Translations under genes and position numbers: made by a program
In this document: in pieces, positions 1 to 7,019 of the stretch
How positions within the stretch are numbered: position 1 is the first letter of the stretch
Layout: each line of letters opens with the position of its first letter
Virus record (IMG/VR): IMGVR_UViG_3300013285_000055
Coordinates: 1-29,108 of that record
DNA from: a virus
Strand: one strand, 5' to 3'
DNA length: 29,108 nt
Notes under the pieces: model-generated
The model's database searches: none
Seen by the model: only the letters and a program-made list of their open reading frames with translations
What the model was told of the DNA's origin: nothing

Positions 1-2
1 AG

Positions 3-2774
3 CACAGTGACTACAAAAACTTTGACTGGAATTGGGACTTCGACTTCCTGCCGGACGAAGATTTTTGGGCCCGCGACTTTAACAATGTTTGGCCTAGTGA
101 AATTGACAAAGATAGTGGTACATGGTTATGTACTGAGTTAGATGTAGCCACGTTGATATACAGAACTGATGTTGTACCGGTCCCATTAAAGAACAATTGG
201 AAATTCTTATCTCCGGTTGATATGACTAGTGTAGATATGGCATGGCGCCCCAACCCACATGAGCCTCCATACATATACACCTGGGGTAATAAATATGTAC
301 CAGCAGAAATTGAACCTACACTAGAATATCACGTAGATGGTGCAACCGAACGTAAGTACATGGGCGACGTAGTAGTATCACCGCAGCTAGATCGATGGAC
401 TGAATTAATTAGTGTGGATAAGACCATGTTCGACTTCAGTTGGAGACCCAACCCAATCGAGCCACCGTTCATCTATGTGTTTGGGAACAAATGGAATGAT
501 AGCAAGACTGAACCCTCACTTGAGTATATGACTCCCGGCGCCACTGAACGCAAGTACATGGATTATCCGGTTGCTACTCCTATGATAACTGACAATTGGA
601 TAGTTAATAACAAGGATGACTTAACTACATTTGATTTTAGTTGGAGACCTAATCCACATAGCCCATCGCAGATATATCAATGGCAAGATAACGGTCCTAG
701 ATATGTTATTACAGATGCAACTGAAGTGGTGTTGATGGAATATACAGTTGACAATAGAATTTCTACGGTTAAGAAATATAAAATAAACACCACACTAGAA
801 TCACTAATCAATGAGCATGGTGATGAAGTGTTCTGGGCATTGAACCCTGACTTGAACTATGACAAATTTGACTTTAATTGGAAGCCTAACAGTGATAACT
901 TCCGTCACGTTAACGTATTCGGCAATGAGTACAGTAAGAACACGCAGACATATTATATCAACGGTCCAATGTATGTCAGGGGCTATACTGAATTGAACTA
1001 CGTACTAGAGCAGACAGTGGAGATTGAATCTAACCTAAGCATGTTCTATATCGATAGAGGCAACAGCGGCGATAGATATGACATATTGAAGCTACGCTAT
1101 CCTCAATTGCAAAAGACTCGCTATCTTAATAGCTGGGTAGAAACTATCCAACGTTGCTGTAACAAAAGCGAGTCTAAACTATTTTGGGTAGTGAATAGCG
1201 AATTAGACTACAGTGGATTTATGTTTGACTTCTATCCTAGCCCATGGCAGATGGATATGGTTCATGTGTTCGGCACACAGTGGAGTCACTGGGGAAATAC
1301 ATATCTAGTGAACAAAGAGACATTCGTTGAATCTACAAAGTATGTGAAGGTTATTGAGCATTTGAACATACTGAACTTTGTTAAGACTAAGCGTGCCAGA
1401 GCAGTTGAAGTTTTATACGATATTGTTTACATTGATCATGGCAACTTGTCTGCTACTGACTACAATGACATTGAATGTGAAGGTAGATTGATTGTCAAGT
1501 ACGACACTAGCTACCTGGCCACTCTGAAAACGATAGTAAAATCATTGCCCACTAAAAAAGAACACTATATTTGGGTTATCAGTACTATTTGCGAATACTT
1601 TCAGTTTGACTTTACTTATATGTGTGATCCATATGCTAAGGATCAATTGCATGTATTCCCTAGCGACAAGCAGAAGTTTGGGGATACGTTCTTAATTGAT
1701 GTGAACAAGTTACGAACATTGATTGACGATATGGGTGTGTTAGAAGACTATGTGAAAATCAACTACAACCAACACCAAAAGGCTACGAGATTAGCTGCAC
1801 CTGTTTTTATAAATGAAAAGGATACTCATGTCTCTATTACTGATTTTGATTTTAATTGGCCTTATGCTACGATTGTCTCGTCAGACAACAAAGAAATAAG
1901 AGTAACTAACGATGAACCAATGAGTCTATGGTCACCTGAAACCAAGAACATCATTGTTCATAGCACCGGCGGAACACACATCACTGTTCCCAAAGAAGCT
2001 AAAAGATATGTGAAGAAAGAGCTATACGATTATCCCTATATCAATAGAGTATCTAACCCTATATATAGTAATCCATTAGACATTATATTCTTTAGCAACG
2101 GAGAAGCTAATGCTGACGAAAACTATGAACACTTGTTGTTTATGGCAGGCGACTTGGCAAACAGAGTTATCAGAGTAGATGGAGTGAATGGTCGTGTAGC
2201 AAGTCAACATGCAGCAGCTAACGCAAGTAACACCCCGTGGTACTTCTTAGTCAATGCTAAACTTAAGGTCAATAGTAAATTTGATTTTAATTGGCAACCA
2301 GACAGGTTGCAGATTCCTAAGCACTATATCTTTACTGCAACTAACCCAGTCAATCATTTAGAGTATGGTCATCAAGCCATTGTTGCAAACAATAAGAATA
2401 TTACGCTGAATACCGTGGCTAAAGGATTAGACTTTACTATGGATGGGGAGCACGAAGTTGTCACGGTGAACAGTGGTATAGGTATGTACAACACTAGCGT
2501 GTGGGATACTTGGCGTACTAGCTTCCGCGAAACACTGAAATTAAAATCACACACTGAGAACAACAACGACCTAGAAGCTAAGTTCAGACTAAGTTCATGG
2601 TTGAATTTAGGTGACGGTGAGTACGGTGAGTATAGCACTATGGCAGCATTAGATGCATGTCGCTACTATGAATCCGTTAACGGTGAGCTAGAAAAGCTAC
2701 GACTCAGTTATGACTGGGCATGGTTACGTACATTATACGAACGTCTATACCCAAATCATGTTGACAACAGCTAA
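3..2774 (+). CDS. Large modular repeat protein, 5' end outside the window
   Basis: The frame is open from the first bases, so this is the last 923 residues of a longer protein; the TTG at 153 is only an internal codon. The sequence shows about eight degenerate copies of a module with a core like FDFSWRPNP, followed in most copies by an aromatic strand such as IYVFGNKW or VHVFGTQW. The first complete copies are closest to each other and share the ending GATERKYM; later copies drift. There is no signal peptide or membrane segment in the visible part, and the C-terminus (about the last 45 residues) is helical and rich in Tyr and Trp. I do not recognise a catalytic motif. Similar FDFxWxPNP proteins occur, from memory, as uncharacterised proteins in environmental T4-like phages. 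A virion surface or glycan-related role is possible but unproven. The TTGACA of the next promoter lies inside its last codons. Confidence 0.85.
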   Translation, partial: HSDYKNFDWNWDFDFLPDEDFWARDFNNVWPSEIDKDSGTWLCTELDVATLIYRTDVVPVPLKNNWKFLSPVDMTSVDMAWRPNPHEPPYIYTWGNKYVPAEIEPTLEYHVDGATERKYMGDVVVSPQLDRWTELISVDKTMFDFSWRPNPIEPPFIYVFGNKWNDSKTEPSLEYMTPGATERKYMDYPVATPMITDNWIVNNKDDLTTFDFSWRPNPHSPSQIYQWQDNGPRYVITDATEVVLMEYTVDNRISTVKKYKINTTLESLINEHGDEVFWALNPDLNYDKFDFNWKPNSDNFRHVNVFGNEYSKNTQTYYINGPMYVRGYTELNYVLEQTVEIESNLSMFYIDRGNSGDRYDILKLRYPQLQKTRYLNSWVETIQRCCNKSESKLFWVVNSELDYSGFMFDFYPSPWQMDMVHVFGTQWSHWGNTYLVNKETFVESTKYVKVIEHLNILNFVKTKRARAVEVLYDIVYIDHGNLSATDYNDIECEGRLIVKYDTSYLATLKTIVKSLPTKKEHYIWVISTICEYFQFDFTYMCDPYAKDQLHVFPSDKQKFGDTFLIDVNKLRTLIDDMGVLEDYVKINYNQHQKATRLAAPVFINEKDTHVSITDFDFNWPYATIVSSDNKEIRVTNDEPMSLWSPETKNIIVHSTGGTHITVPKEAKRYVKKELYDYPYINRVSNPIYSNPLDIIFFSNGEANADENYEHLLFMAGDLANRVIRVDGVNGRVASQHAAANASNTPWYFLVNAKLKVNSKFDFNWQPDRLQIPKHYIFTATNPVNHLEYGHQAIVANNKNITLNTVAKGLDFTMDGEHEVVTVNSGIGMYNTSVWDTWRTSFRETLKLKSHTENNNDLEAKFRLSSWLNLGDGEYGEYSTMAALDACRYYESVNGELEKLRLSYDWAWLRTLYERLYPNHVDNS

Positions 2775-2789
2775 ATAATAGACTATGAT
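2761..2789 (+). promoter_or_regulatory. Sigma-70-type promoter upstream of small membrane protein and tmRNA
   Basis: TTGACA at 2761-2766 and TATGAT at 2784-2789 with a 17-bp spacer. The -35 is inside the 3' end of the preceding gene. Predicted transcription start is near 2796, next to an in-frame ATG at 2797. The first 11 bases, TTGACAACAGC, are repeated exactly at the 26431 promoter. Confidence 0.5.
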
Positions 2790-2880
2790 AACAACTATGT
2801 GGATGATTGTCGGATTAATAGCAGCTTACGGTATATACCGTTTAATGGTTTGGCACGATAAACATCCAGATGGTGAATGA
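2785..2880 (+). CDS. Tiny single-span membrane protein (31 aa)
   Basis: An open frame begins MITTMWMIVGLIAAYGIY and ends in a charged tail (WHDKHPDGE). Residues 4-22 form one hydrophobic segment, so an inner-membrane anchor is likely. No Shine-Dalgarno sequence precedes any of the candidate starts at 2785, 2797 or 2803. If the promoter at 2761 is used, the transcript would start about at the ATG at 2797, making it leaderless and the protein 27 residues. Two other tiny membrane proteins of similar size lie at 8822 and 27283, so small membrane peptides are a recurring feature of this phage. Function unknown. Confidence 0.4.
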   Translation: MITTMWMIVGLIAAYGIYRLMVWHDKHPDGE

Positions 2881-2888
2881 TATTGTTG

Positions 2889-2896
2889 TATAAATA
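2889..2896 (+). promoter_or_regulatory. T4-type late promoter motif TATAAATA for the tmRNA
   Basis: A perfect match to the T4 late -10 element TATAAATA. T4 late transcripts start some 5-7 bases beyond this element, which would be about 2902, just where the acceptor piece of the tmRNA is expected to begin. This suggests that the phage late sigma factor transcribes the tmRNA. Confidence 0.6.
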
Positions 2897-2965
2897 ATAA
2901 GAACAGCGTAAACCTTCTTAGGAAACACTAGCGACACGGGAGTTCAATTCTCCCCACCTCCACCA

Positions 2966-3014
2966 TAAATGCATCATTACATACGGTCTGTATAATGACA
3001 GATGCATTTATGAT
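2966..3014 (+). other. Intervening segment of the permuted tmRNA
   Basis: This spacer joins the CCA end of the acceptor piece to the 5' end of the coding piece. ATAAATGCATC starting at 2965 and GATGCATTTAT ending at 3011 are perfect inverted repeats that extend the acceptor stem in the precursor. By analogy with known permuted tmRNAs it should be cut out, RNase P making the 5' end at 3015. Confidence 0.75.
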
Positions 3015-3122
3015 GGGGGTGACTTGGGATCGACCGACAGGATAGTAGTTAAGATAGGCGCTAGGCAAGGTAGAAGCCTTTAGGATTGGGGTGACCCGGT
3101 CGAAGACACAAAAAAAGTAATT

Positions 3123-3155
3123 GCAAACGACTCCATGTTCGCCTTAGCTGCCTAA
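3123..3155 (+). other. tmRNA tag reading frame, ANDSMFALAA stop
   Basis: The resume codon is GCA at 3123, the stop TAA at 3153-3155. The tag begins AND and ends ALAA like bacterial tags, so ClpXP recognition is expected to be kept. The centre, SMF, differs from the usual ENY. It has no start codon or ribosome binding site because translation resumes on it. Confidence 0.9.
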
Positions 3156-3195
3156 ACTCAGCTTAGGGTAGTTATACCTCGTAACAGAAAATAGC

Positions 3196-3220
3196 AATAG
3201 GGACTTCGGTCCCTATTTTT
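3196..3220 (+). terminator. Rho-independent terminator after the tmRNA
   Basis: Nine-bp stem AATAGGGAC / GTCCCTATT closed by a stable TTCG tetraloop (3205-3208) and followed by a T run to 3220. It ends the tmRNA transcription unit. Confidence 0.9.
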
Positions 3221-3245
3221 CTACTTGACTATAAAGGATTAACGT

Positions 3246-3500
3246 ATGAGTAAAAACGAAGACAAAATTAAACGAGGTGCCCGTCTACTCAAGGATGAAG
3301 CCGCAGTAAAGAAACAAGTAGACATTGCTAAGAGGAACGGAATTCCGGTCGACAAACCGCATAAGTTTGTTAAGCGACATGCAATGAACTGCGGGGATTC
3401 AAATTGTGTTATGTGCGGCAACCCTCGAAAGTTTTGGGGAGAGAAAACAATTCAAGAACAACGATTTGATCAAACGGGTAAGTGGACTGACAAAGATTAA
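3246..3500 (+). CDS. Small basic Cys-rich protein, zinc-ribbon-like (84 aa)
   Basis: The start ATG follows AAGGA at a normal distance. Residues 1-40 are very rich in Lys and Arg and look helical. Residues 47-60 hold NCGDSNCVMCGNPRK, three cysteines with a C-x4-C-x2-C spacing and a nearby His, which could bind a metal. The rest is charged. Similar small proteins with an NCG/MCGNPRK core are, from memory, seen in phages and proteobacteria without known function. It is the first gene after the tmRNA terminator; a link to translation is only a guess from position. A nucleic-acid-binding role would fit the charge. Confidence 0.75.
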   Translation: MSKNEDKIKRGARLLKDEAAVKKQVDIAKRNGIPVDKPHKFVKRHAMNCGDSNCVMCGNPRKFWGEKTIQEQRFDQTGKWTDKD

Positions 3501-3509
3501 CCAAACATA

Positions 3510-3538
3510 TTGCAATCCGCATATCATCCGTGTAAAAT
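3510..3538 (+). promoter_or_regulatory. Sigma-70-type promoter of the outer-membrane protein gene
   Basis: TTGCAA at 3510-3515 and TAAAAT at 3533-3538 with a 17-bp spacer. The predicted leader to the ATG at 3601 is about 55 bases. Confidence 0.45.
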
Positions 3539-3563
3539 AACATATGATGATATAAACATCAAC

Positions 3564-3577
3564 CTTGATATATCAAG
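3564..3577. promoter_or_regulatory. Perfect palindrome in the leader of the outer-membrane protein gene
   Basis: CTTGATATATCAAG is a 14-bp perfect palindrome between the promoter and the ribosome binding site. It could be an operator or a weak RNA hairpin; nothing else is known. Confidence 0.3.
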
Positions 3578-3600
3578 AGTTTTAACATAAGGAAAACATA

Positions 3601-4050
3601 ATGAAAAAAATCGCAATCGCATCTCTATTGGCTTTAGCCACAATCTCTGCATCCGCTGTTGAAGTCGGCGTAAATGCCTCGCGTGACTACGCAGGTAGTG
3701 ACCGTGATGCCCATGGCATTACAATTGGTCAATATTTCGGTAAAGCAGGTATAACTGCTGGTTTTGATCGTGCCACTAAAGGGGCAAACAACCAAGATCG
3801 TTACTCGGTAATGGCCAGCTATGATGTTGCTAAACTGGGTAGTGCAACAGTTGCTGTTAAAGGCGGCGGCGCATACCTGAACAATCAAAAAGGTGCTGAT
3901 GGATATGCACTCCTAGTTGGTGTTGGTGTCAGCGTCCCGGTTGCTAGTAAAGTTAGCCTAGGGCTAGACTACACTCGCCAGTCTGGTCAAGAACGTGTTG
4001 AAGCATCTAATGGCAATCGTTTGATTGCTAGTGTCAAGTACGCATTCTAA
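3601..4050 (+). CDS. Secreted small beta-barrel outer-membrane protein (149 aa)
   Basis: A clear Sec signal peptide, MKKIAIASLLALATISASA, with cleavage expected before VEVGVN. The mature 130 residues are alternating beta strands rich in Gly, Ala, Val and Tyr, and the last residues are SVKYAF, ending in Phe as proteins inserted by the BAM complex do. The size fits a six- or eight-stranded barrel. AAGGAAAA lies just upstream of the ATG, and it has its own promoter and a terminator downstream, so it is a single-gene unit. Phages carry such proteins rarely; lambda Lom is a known example and superinfection exclusion or changed surface properties are possible roles. It may have been acquired from a host genome. 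The outer-membrane location is well supported, the role is not known. Confidence 0.85.
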   Translation: MKKIAIASLLALATISASAVEVGVNASRDYAGSDRDAHGITIGQYFGKAGITAGFDRATKGANNQDRYSVMASYDVAKLGSATVAVKGGGAYLNNQKGADGYALLVGVGVSVPVASKVSLGLDYTRQSGQERVEASNGNRLIASVKYAF

Positions 4051-4069
4051 TAGAATCTTACTAGAAGCG

Positions 4070-4086
4070 GGCCCTTTGGGGCCTTT
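4070..4086 (+). terminator. GC-rich hairpin terminator
   Basis: GGCCC (4070-4074) pairs with GGGCC (4079-4083) around a TTTG loop and is followed by TTT. It lies 20 bases after the outer-membrane protein gene. The stem is short and the T run is interrupted. Confidence 0.6.
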
Positions 4087-4095
4087 CCTTATGGC

Positions 4096-4124
4096 TTGAC
4101 TTTAATGCCCATTTATGTTAGAAT
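4096..4124 (+). promoter_or_regulatory. Extended -10 promoter abutting the start codon at 4130
   Basis: TTGACT at 4096-4101, 17-bp spacer, TAGAAT at 4119-4124 preceded by TGT (extended -10). The ATG at 4130 begins five bases after the -10, so transcription should start on or beside the start codon. Confidence 0.7.
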
Positions 4125-4129
4125 GCTTC

Positions 4130-4384
4130 ATGGAAATAAAAAACTCCCTAGACTGGCAAGAAGTTCACAGCAATCTTAGGAATCAAATGTCTACTCTAGG
4201 ATGGAATCCAGACCTACGCAGGATGCTGAACAACATCACTAACATGGTTGTAGAGTTGAGTAAGGTAGAAGTAGATGCAAGACGTTCCAAGTCTGACCGC
4301 GTAACCCAAGAAAAAATGGCTGATATCAATAAAGCTATCAGCCACCTAGAAAAGATACTACTGATGGCTATACTGATGCGGTAA
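4130..4384 (+). CDS. Small helical protein, likely from a leaderless mRNA (84 aa)
   Basis: An earlier in-frame ATG at 4115 lies within the promoter, so the start MEIKNSLDWQ at 4130 is preferred. The protein is almost all predicted helix, with heptad-like spacing of Leu, Ile and Met in residues 35-84, and suggests a coiled coil or helical bundle. No Shine-Dalgarno sequence is present and the promoter touches the ATG. Its last 17 bases overlap the 3' end of the minus-strand gene that follows. No family recognised. Confidence 0.6.
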   Translation: MEIKNSLDWQEVHSNLRNQMSTLGWNPDLRRMLNNITNMVVELSKVEVDARRSKSDRVTQEKMADINKAISHLEKILLMAILMR

Positions 4385-5732
4385 CGTTCACTACCAAATC
4401 GTATCCATCTTCCTGTATATTCATATTGAATCCATGCTCTGTTGCAAGTGACTCAAAAACTTTGCGAGTAAATCCTGTACGGTGTCGCATGAAGTCAACT
4501 CCAGTACGATGTACACTATGACGATGACCGTAGATCATGTCGATGGCAGAGATAGGTCCGCCGTTACTATTGTACACTACTCCAAGTAAGTCACCCTCTA
4601 CAATCTTTTGAGCGATAGATTGTAAGTTAGGAGTGATAATACGAATGAATCCACCTGGCTTAGTGATACGCAATAGCTCATTAAGCAAACTAGGAACTTT
4701 GAAGTAATCAATGTGCTCAATCATATGTGAAGTGTAGATGCAGTCAACAAAGTTATCAGGTATGTGACTGATGTTAGTAACATCAGCTAATATATCCGGA
4801 TTGTGTTTGTTGTCAATGTCTAGTGTAATTTCACGGTATGATAGCAAATCACTAGTATGCGAAAAATCTTTAAGAGGATGACCGCCAAAGCCCAAGTTCA
4901 ACATTGTGCTATCGGTTGTCGCAGTCAGTGGCTCTGGACGATCATATCTATCCCACCACTCGCGCCAGTTCATTAACTCGTCTAGTTCTGATTCGTACTG
5001 CATGTGAAGTGCAAGACTTGGAATAGGTACAAACAAATGATAGTTGCGAGTTCTAAACAACTGATTGATGGTTTTGTCTTCCATAACAGGAGACACTGCA
5101 TGATTACCCATTGCATGGAACAAATCCCAGTTCTCTACTATGACACTGTGATGTGTCATAAAGCAACTAGCAGTCATAATCTGTGTGCGCCAATGTCTGT
5201 TCTGACTACGCACGATGTGACTCTGTACTGCAACATTCTCCGGTGTGTACTTATGTGGATCATTGTATGGGAAGATGCTAGTGAACTTACCCAAGTGACT
5301 TGTTGTTTGGATCATAGTCATGACCATATCATAGATGGCATTGGTATCGTACAGGTAGTCATCCTGTGCAAAATACACAATCTCACTGCCATGTTCCTTA
5401 CCATACTCGTAGCATTGCATGATGCTGGGCATGATGCCGTAGGTTTCGAGGTGTATTAGCTCCGTGTCAAAAGTGGCAAGATTCAAGTTGCTTTTGAGAT
5501 TGGTGATGGCATTATCATCACTGTGATCATCTAGCACCGTCAGCTTGACGGTGCTACCGAGTAAAAGCTCTTTCGCATAGTTCATCGACTCGACCAAACT
5601 GCGAGTACATCGTCTTTGGACCTCGGTCTTGCTGGCCTTGCAAAACCTTTCCGTGGTGTGATAGCCCAAATAATGCTGGCTGTCACCCTTGCTATGTGTC
5701 TGTAATACAACTAAAATATTCAAATTGTTCAT
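4368..5732 (-). CDS. Glycosyltransferase (GT2-like) fused to a class I methyltransferase
   Basis: Two domains are visible. Residues about 1-250 resemble a GT-A family 2 glycosyltransferase: a strand NILVVLQTHSKGD at the start, LTVLDDHSDD, and the acidic motif AQDDYLYD near residue 125 where the sugar-nucleotide metal site is expected. Residues about 270-454 are an SAM-dependent methyltransferase of the Methyltransf_11 type, with LNLGFGGHP (motif I), DIDN at the acidic strand, DCIYTSHMIEHI and LRITKPGG. The start at 5732 (MNNLNILVV) is preferred to an ATG at 5774, which lies within a + strand promoter and adds 14 poorly conserved-looking residues. Such fusions usually build or modify surface glycans; here the target could be a virion protein, phage DNA or the host surface. 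It is divergent from the MoxR operon and overlaps its convergent neighbour by 17 bases. Confidence 0.8.
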   Translation of the reverse strand: MNNLNILVVLQTHSKGDSQHYLGYHTTERFCKASKTEVQRRCTRSLVESMNYAKELLLGSTVKLTVLDDHSDDNAITNLKSNLNLATFDTELIHLETYGIMPSIMQCYEYGKEHGSEIVYFAQDDYLYDTNAIYDMVMTMIQTTSHLGKFTSIFPYNDPHKYTPENVAVQSHIVRSQNRHWRTQIMTASCFMTHHSVIVENWDLFHAMGNHAVSPVMEDKTINQLFRTRNYHLFVPIPSLALHMQYESELDELMNWREWWDRYDRPEPLTATTDSTMLNLGFGGHPLKDFSHTSDLLSYREITLDIDNKHNPDILADVTNISHIPDNFVDCIYTSHMIEHIDYFKVPSLLNELLRITKPGGFIRIITPNLQSIAQKIVEGDLLGVVYNSNGGPISAIDMIYGHRHSVHRTGVDFMRHRTGFTRKVFESLATEHGFNMNIQEDGYDLVVNVTASV

Positions 5733-5758
5733 GTAATTACTTAGCAAGAATCGAGAGG

Positions 5759-5787
5759 TTGATAATAAATCCATACCGTGCTATACT
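5759..5787 (+). promoter_or_regulatory. Early-type promoter, first of a tandem pair
   Basis: TTGATA at 5759-5764, then AATAAAT-like extension, 17-bp spacer, TGC before TATACT at 5782-5787. It reads toward the MoxR gene and lies inside the 5' region of the divergent minus-strand gene. Confidence 0.65.
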
Positions 5788-5850
5788 TACAGTCTGGGAA
5801 TCGAAAAAGCAATTGAAGTAGAGTGTTGTTTATACGCAACATGCTGATAT

Positions 5851-5879
5851 TTGACAATAAATCGATTTCGTGTTATACT
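5851..5879 (+). promoter_or_regulatory. Early-type promoter, second of a tandem pair
   Basis: TTGACA at 5851-5856 followed by ATAAAT, 17-bp spacer, TGT before TATACT at 5874-5879. The MoxR start codon is at 5922, giving a leader of about 36 bases with AAGGAAG as ribosome binding site. Confidence 0.8.
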
Positions 5880-5921
5880 ACATTCTTAATTCAGTTAGTT
5901 CATATTTTCAAAGGAAGCAAA

Positions 5922-7019
5922 ATGGCAGTTCAAATCTCAGACAATCACACAATCACTAGTGTACAGACCCGTAAATCTATTCTCAAAGCGTTCAAAACAA
6001 AACGCCCTGTCTTTCTTTGGGGCCCTCCCGGCATCGGTAAATCTGAAGTTGTCGCTGAAATTGCCGAAGAACTAAAAGGTGCAGTCGTTGACTTGCGTAT
6101 GGCACAAATGGAGCCTACTGACATTCGCGGCATCCCTTATTTCAATAAAGACAATGGTAAAATGGACTGGGCTCCCCCGATCGACTTGCCTGACGAAGAA
6201 TTTGCAAGTAAGTACCCAATCGTTGTTTTGTTCCTCGATGAAATGAACTCTGCTCCCCCAGCTGTACAAGCTGCAGGCTATCAGTTGATTTTGAATCGCC
6301 GCGTGGGCAAGTATCGTTTGCCCGACAATGTTGTTATCGTTGCAGCAGGTAATCGTGACTCTGACAAAGGTGTTACCTACCGCATGCCGATGCCCCTTGC
6401 TAATCGTTTCATTCACTTGGAAATGCGCCCGGACTTTACTTCATGGCAAAATTGGGCTGTGAACAAAGGCATTCACAAAGACGTTGTTGGCTATCTGTCG
6501 TTTGCAAAACAAGATATCTATGACTTTGATTCTAAGTCTAGTTCACGTGCATTTGCTACCCCGCGTAGTTGGTGTTTTGTCTCTGACTTGCTGCACGAAG
6601 ATGACACTGATATTGATACGCAATTCAATCTGATTGCGGGTTCTGTCGGTGAAGGCCTTGCTGTTAAGTTTATGGCTCACCGCAAGATTGCTGGTCGTAT
6701 GCCCGAGCCAAGCGAGATTCTTGCAGGAAAAGTGAAGGACCTTGCAGTGAAAGAAATTTCTGCAATGTACGCACTGACAATTGGCATGTGCTATGAATTG
6801 AAAGATGCTGTGCAGAAGAAAACTAGCAGCAAAGACTTTCACGTTATGTGCCAAAACTTCTTTGATTACATGATGAACAACTTTGAAACTGAGTTGGTTG
6901 TTATGGGTGCGAAGATTGCATTGAAGACTTATGAGTTGCCAATCGAGCCGACTCAGTTGAAGAACTTCGATGAGTTTCACAAGAAGTACGGCAAGTACAT
7001 TGTTGAAGCAGGCAACTAA
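5922..7019 (+). CDS. MoxR-type AAA+ ATPase
   Basis: A 365-residue AAA+ ATPase of the MoxR/AAA_5 group. Walker A GPPGIGKS is at residues 34-41, Walker B FLDEMNS around D106-E107, followed by an insert-type segment AGYQLILNRRVG and sensor-1 region VIVAAGNRDSD; MPMPLANRFIHLEM matches the arginine-finger region of the family. The start at 5922 has AAGGAAG at a good distance; an ATG at 5823 lies upstream of the second promoter and is rejected. MoxR ATPases act as chaperone-like machines with a VWA-domain partner, and such a partner is encoded at 7518. Phage versions are known from genomes but, as far as I know, without an established function. A terminator follows, though the VWA gene has its own promoter. 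Confidence 0.9.
   Translation: MAVQISDNHTITSVQTRKSILKAFKTKRPVFLWGPPGIGKSEVVAEIAEELKGAVVDLRMAQMEPTDIRGIPYFNKDNGKMDWAPPIDLPDEEFASKYPIVVLFLDEMNSAPPAVQAAGYQLILNRRVGKYRLPDNVVIVAAGNRDSDKGVTYRMPMPLANRFIHLEMRPDFTSWQNWAVNKGIHKDVVGYLSFAKQDIYDFDSKSSSRAFATPRSWCFVSDLLHEDDTDIDTQFNLIAGSVGEGLAVKFMAHRKIAGRMPEPSEILAGKVKDLAVKEISAMYALTIGMCYELKDAVQKKTSSKDFHVMCQNFFDYMMNNFETELVVMGAKIALKTYELPIEPTQLKNFDEFHKKYGKYIVEAGN

Larger units (their letters stand above)
2903..3195 (+). ncRNA. ssrA: Circularly permuted (two-piece) tmRNA, precursor
   Basis: tmRNA rescues stalled ribosomes, acting first as alanyl-tRNA and then as a short mRNA for a degradation tag. Here the 3' part comes first. The acceptor piece ends with T stem GGGAG (2938-2942), loop TTCAATT (2943-2949), CTCCC (2950-2954), acceptor strand CACCTCC (2955-2961) and ACCA (2962-2965). 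An intervening segment (2966-3014) carries the inverted repeat ATAAATGCATC / GATGCATTTAT. The 5' strand GGGGGTG (3015-3021) then starts the coding piece and pairs with the acceptor strand over all seven positions; the third pair is G-U, the alanyl-tRNA synthetase identity element. The tag frame follows at 3123-3155 after AGTAATT, a typical tmRNA context. AGCTG/CAGCT and CCTAA/TTAGG around the tag stop could form helix 5. Outer ends are estimates. Permuted tmRNAs are established in alphaproteobacteria, some cyanobacteria and some betaproteobacteria. No smpB gene is visible, so host SmpB would be needed. Confidence 0.92.

Noticed and set aside
2903-3021. An ordinary tRNA gene at the T-arm sequence
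   Set aside because: No anticodon arm precedes the T arm, and the 5' acceptor strand lies downstream with a tmRNA tag frame after it. Permuted tmRNA fits all parts.
3226-3249. A promoter at TTGACT (3226) for the 84-aa Cys-rich protein gene
   Set aside because: No -10 lies at a usable distance; the start codon is already at 3246. Read-through of the tmRNA terminator or a TATAAAG-like late element is possible but unsupported.
5004-5459. A 151-residue + strand reading frame
   Set aside because: It is opposite the well-supported glycosyltransferase-methyltransferase gene, is rich in Cys and His with no domain pattern, and has no ribosome binding site.
5823-5921. An extended N-terminus of the MoxR protein from the ATG at 5823
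   Set aside because: It would start upstream of the promoter at 5851 and lacks a ribosome binding site, while 5922 has AAGGAAG and a typical start.
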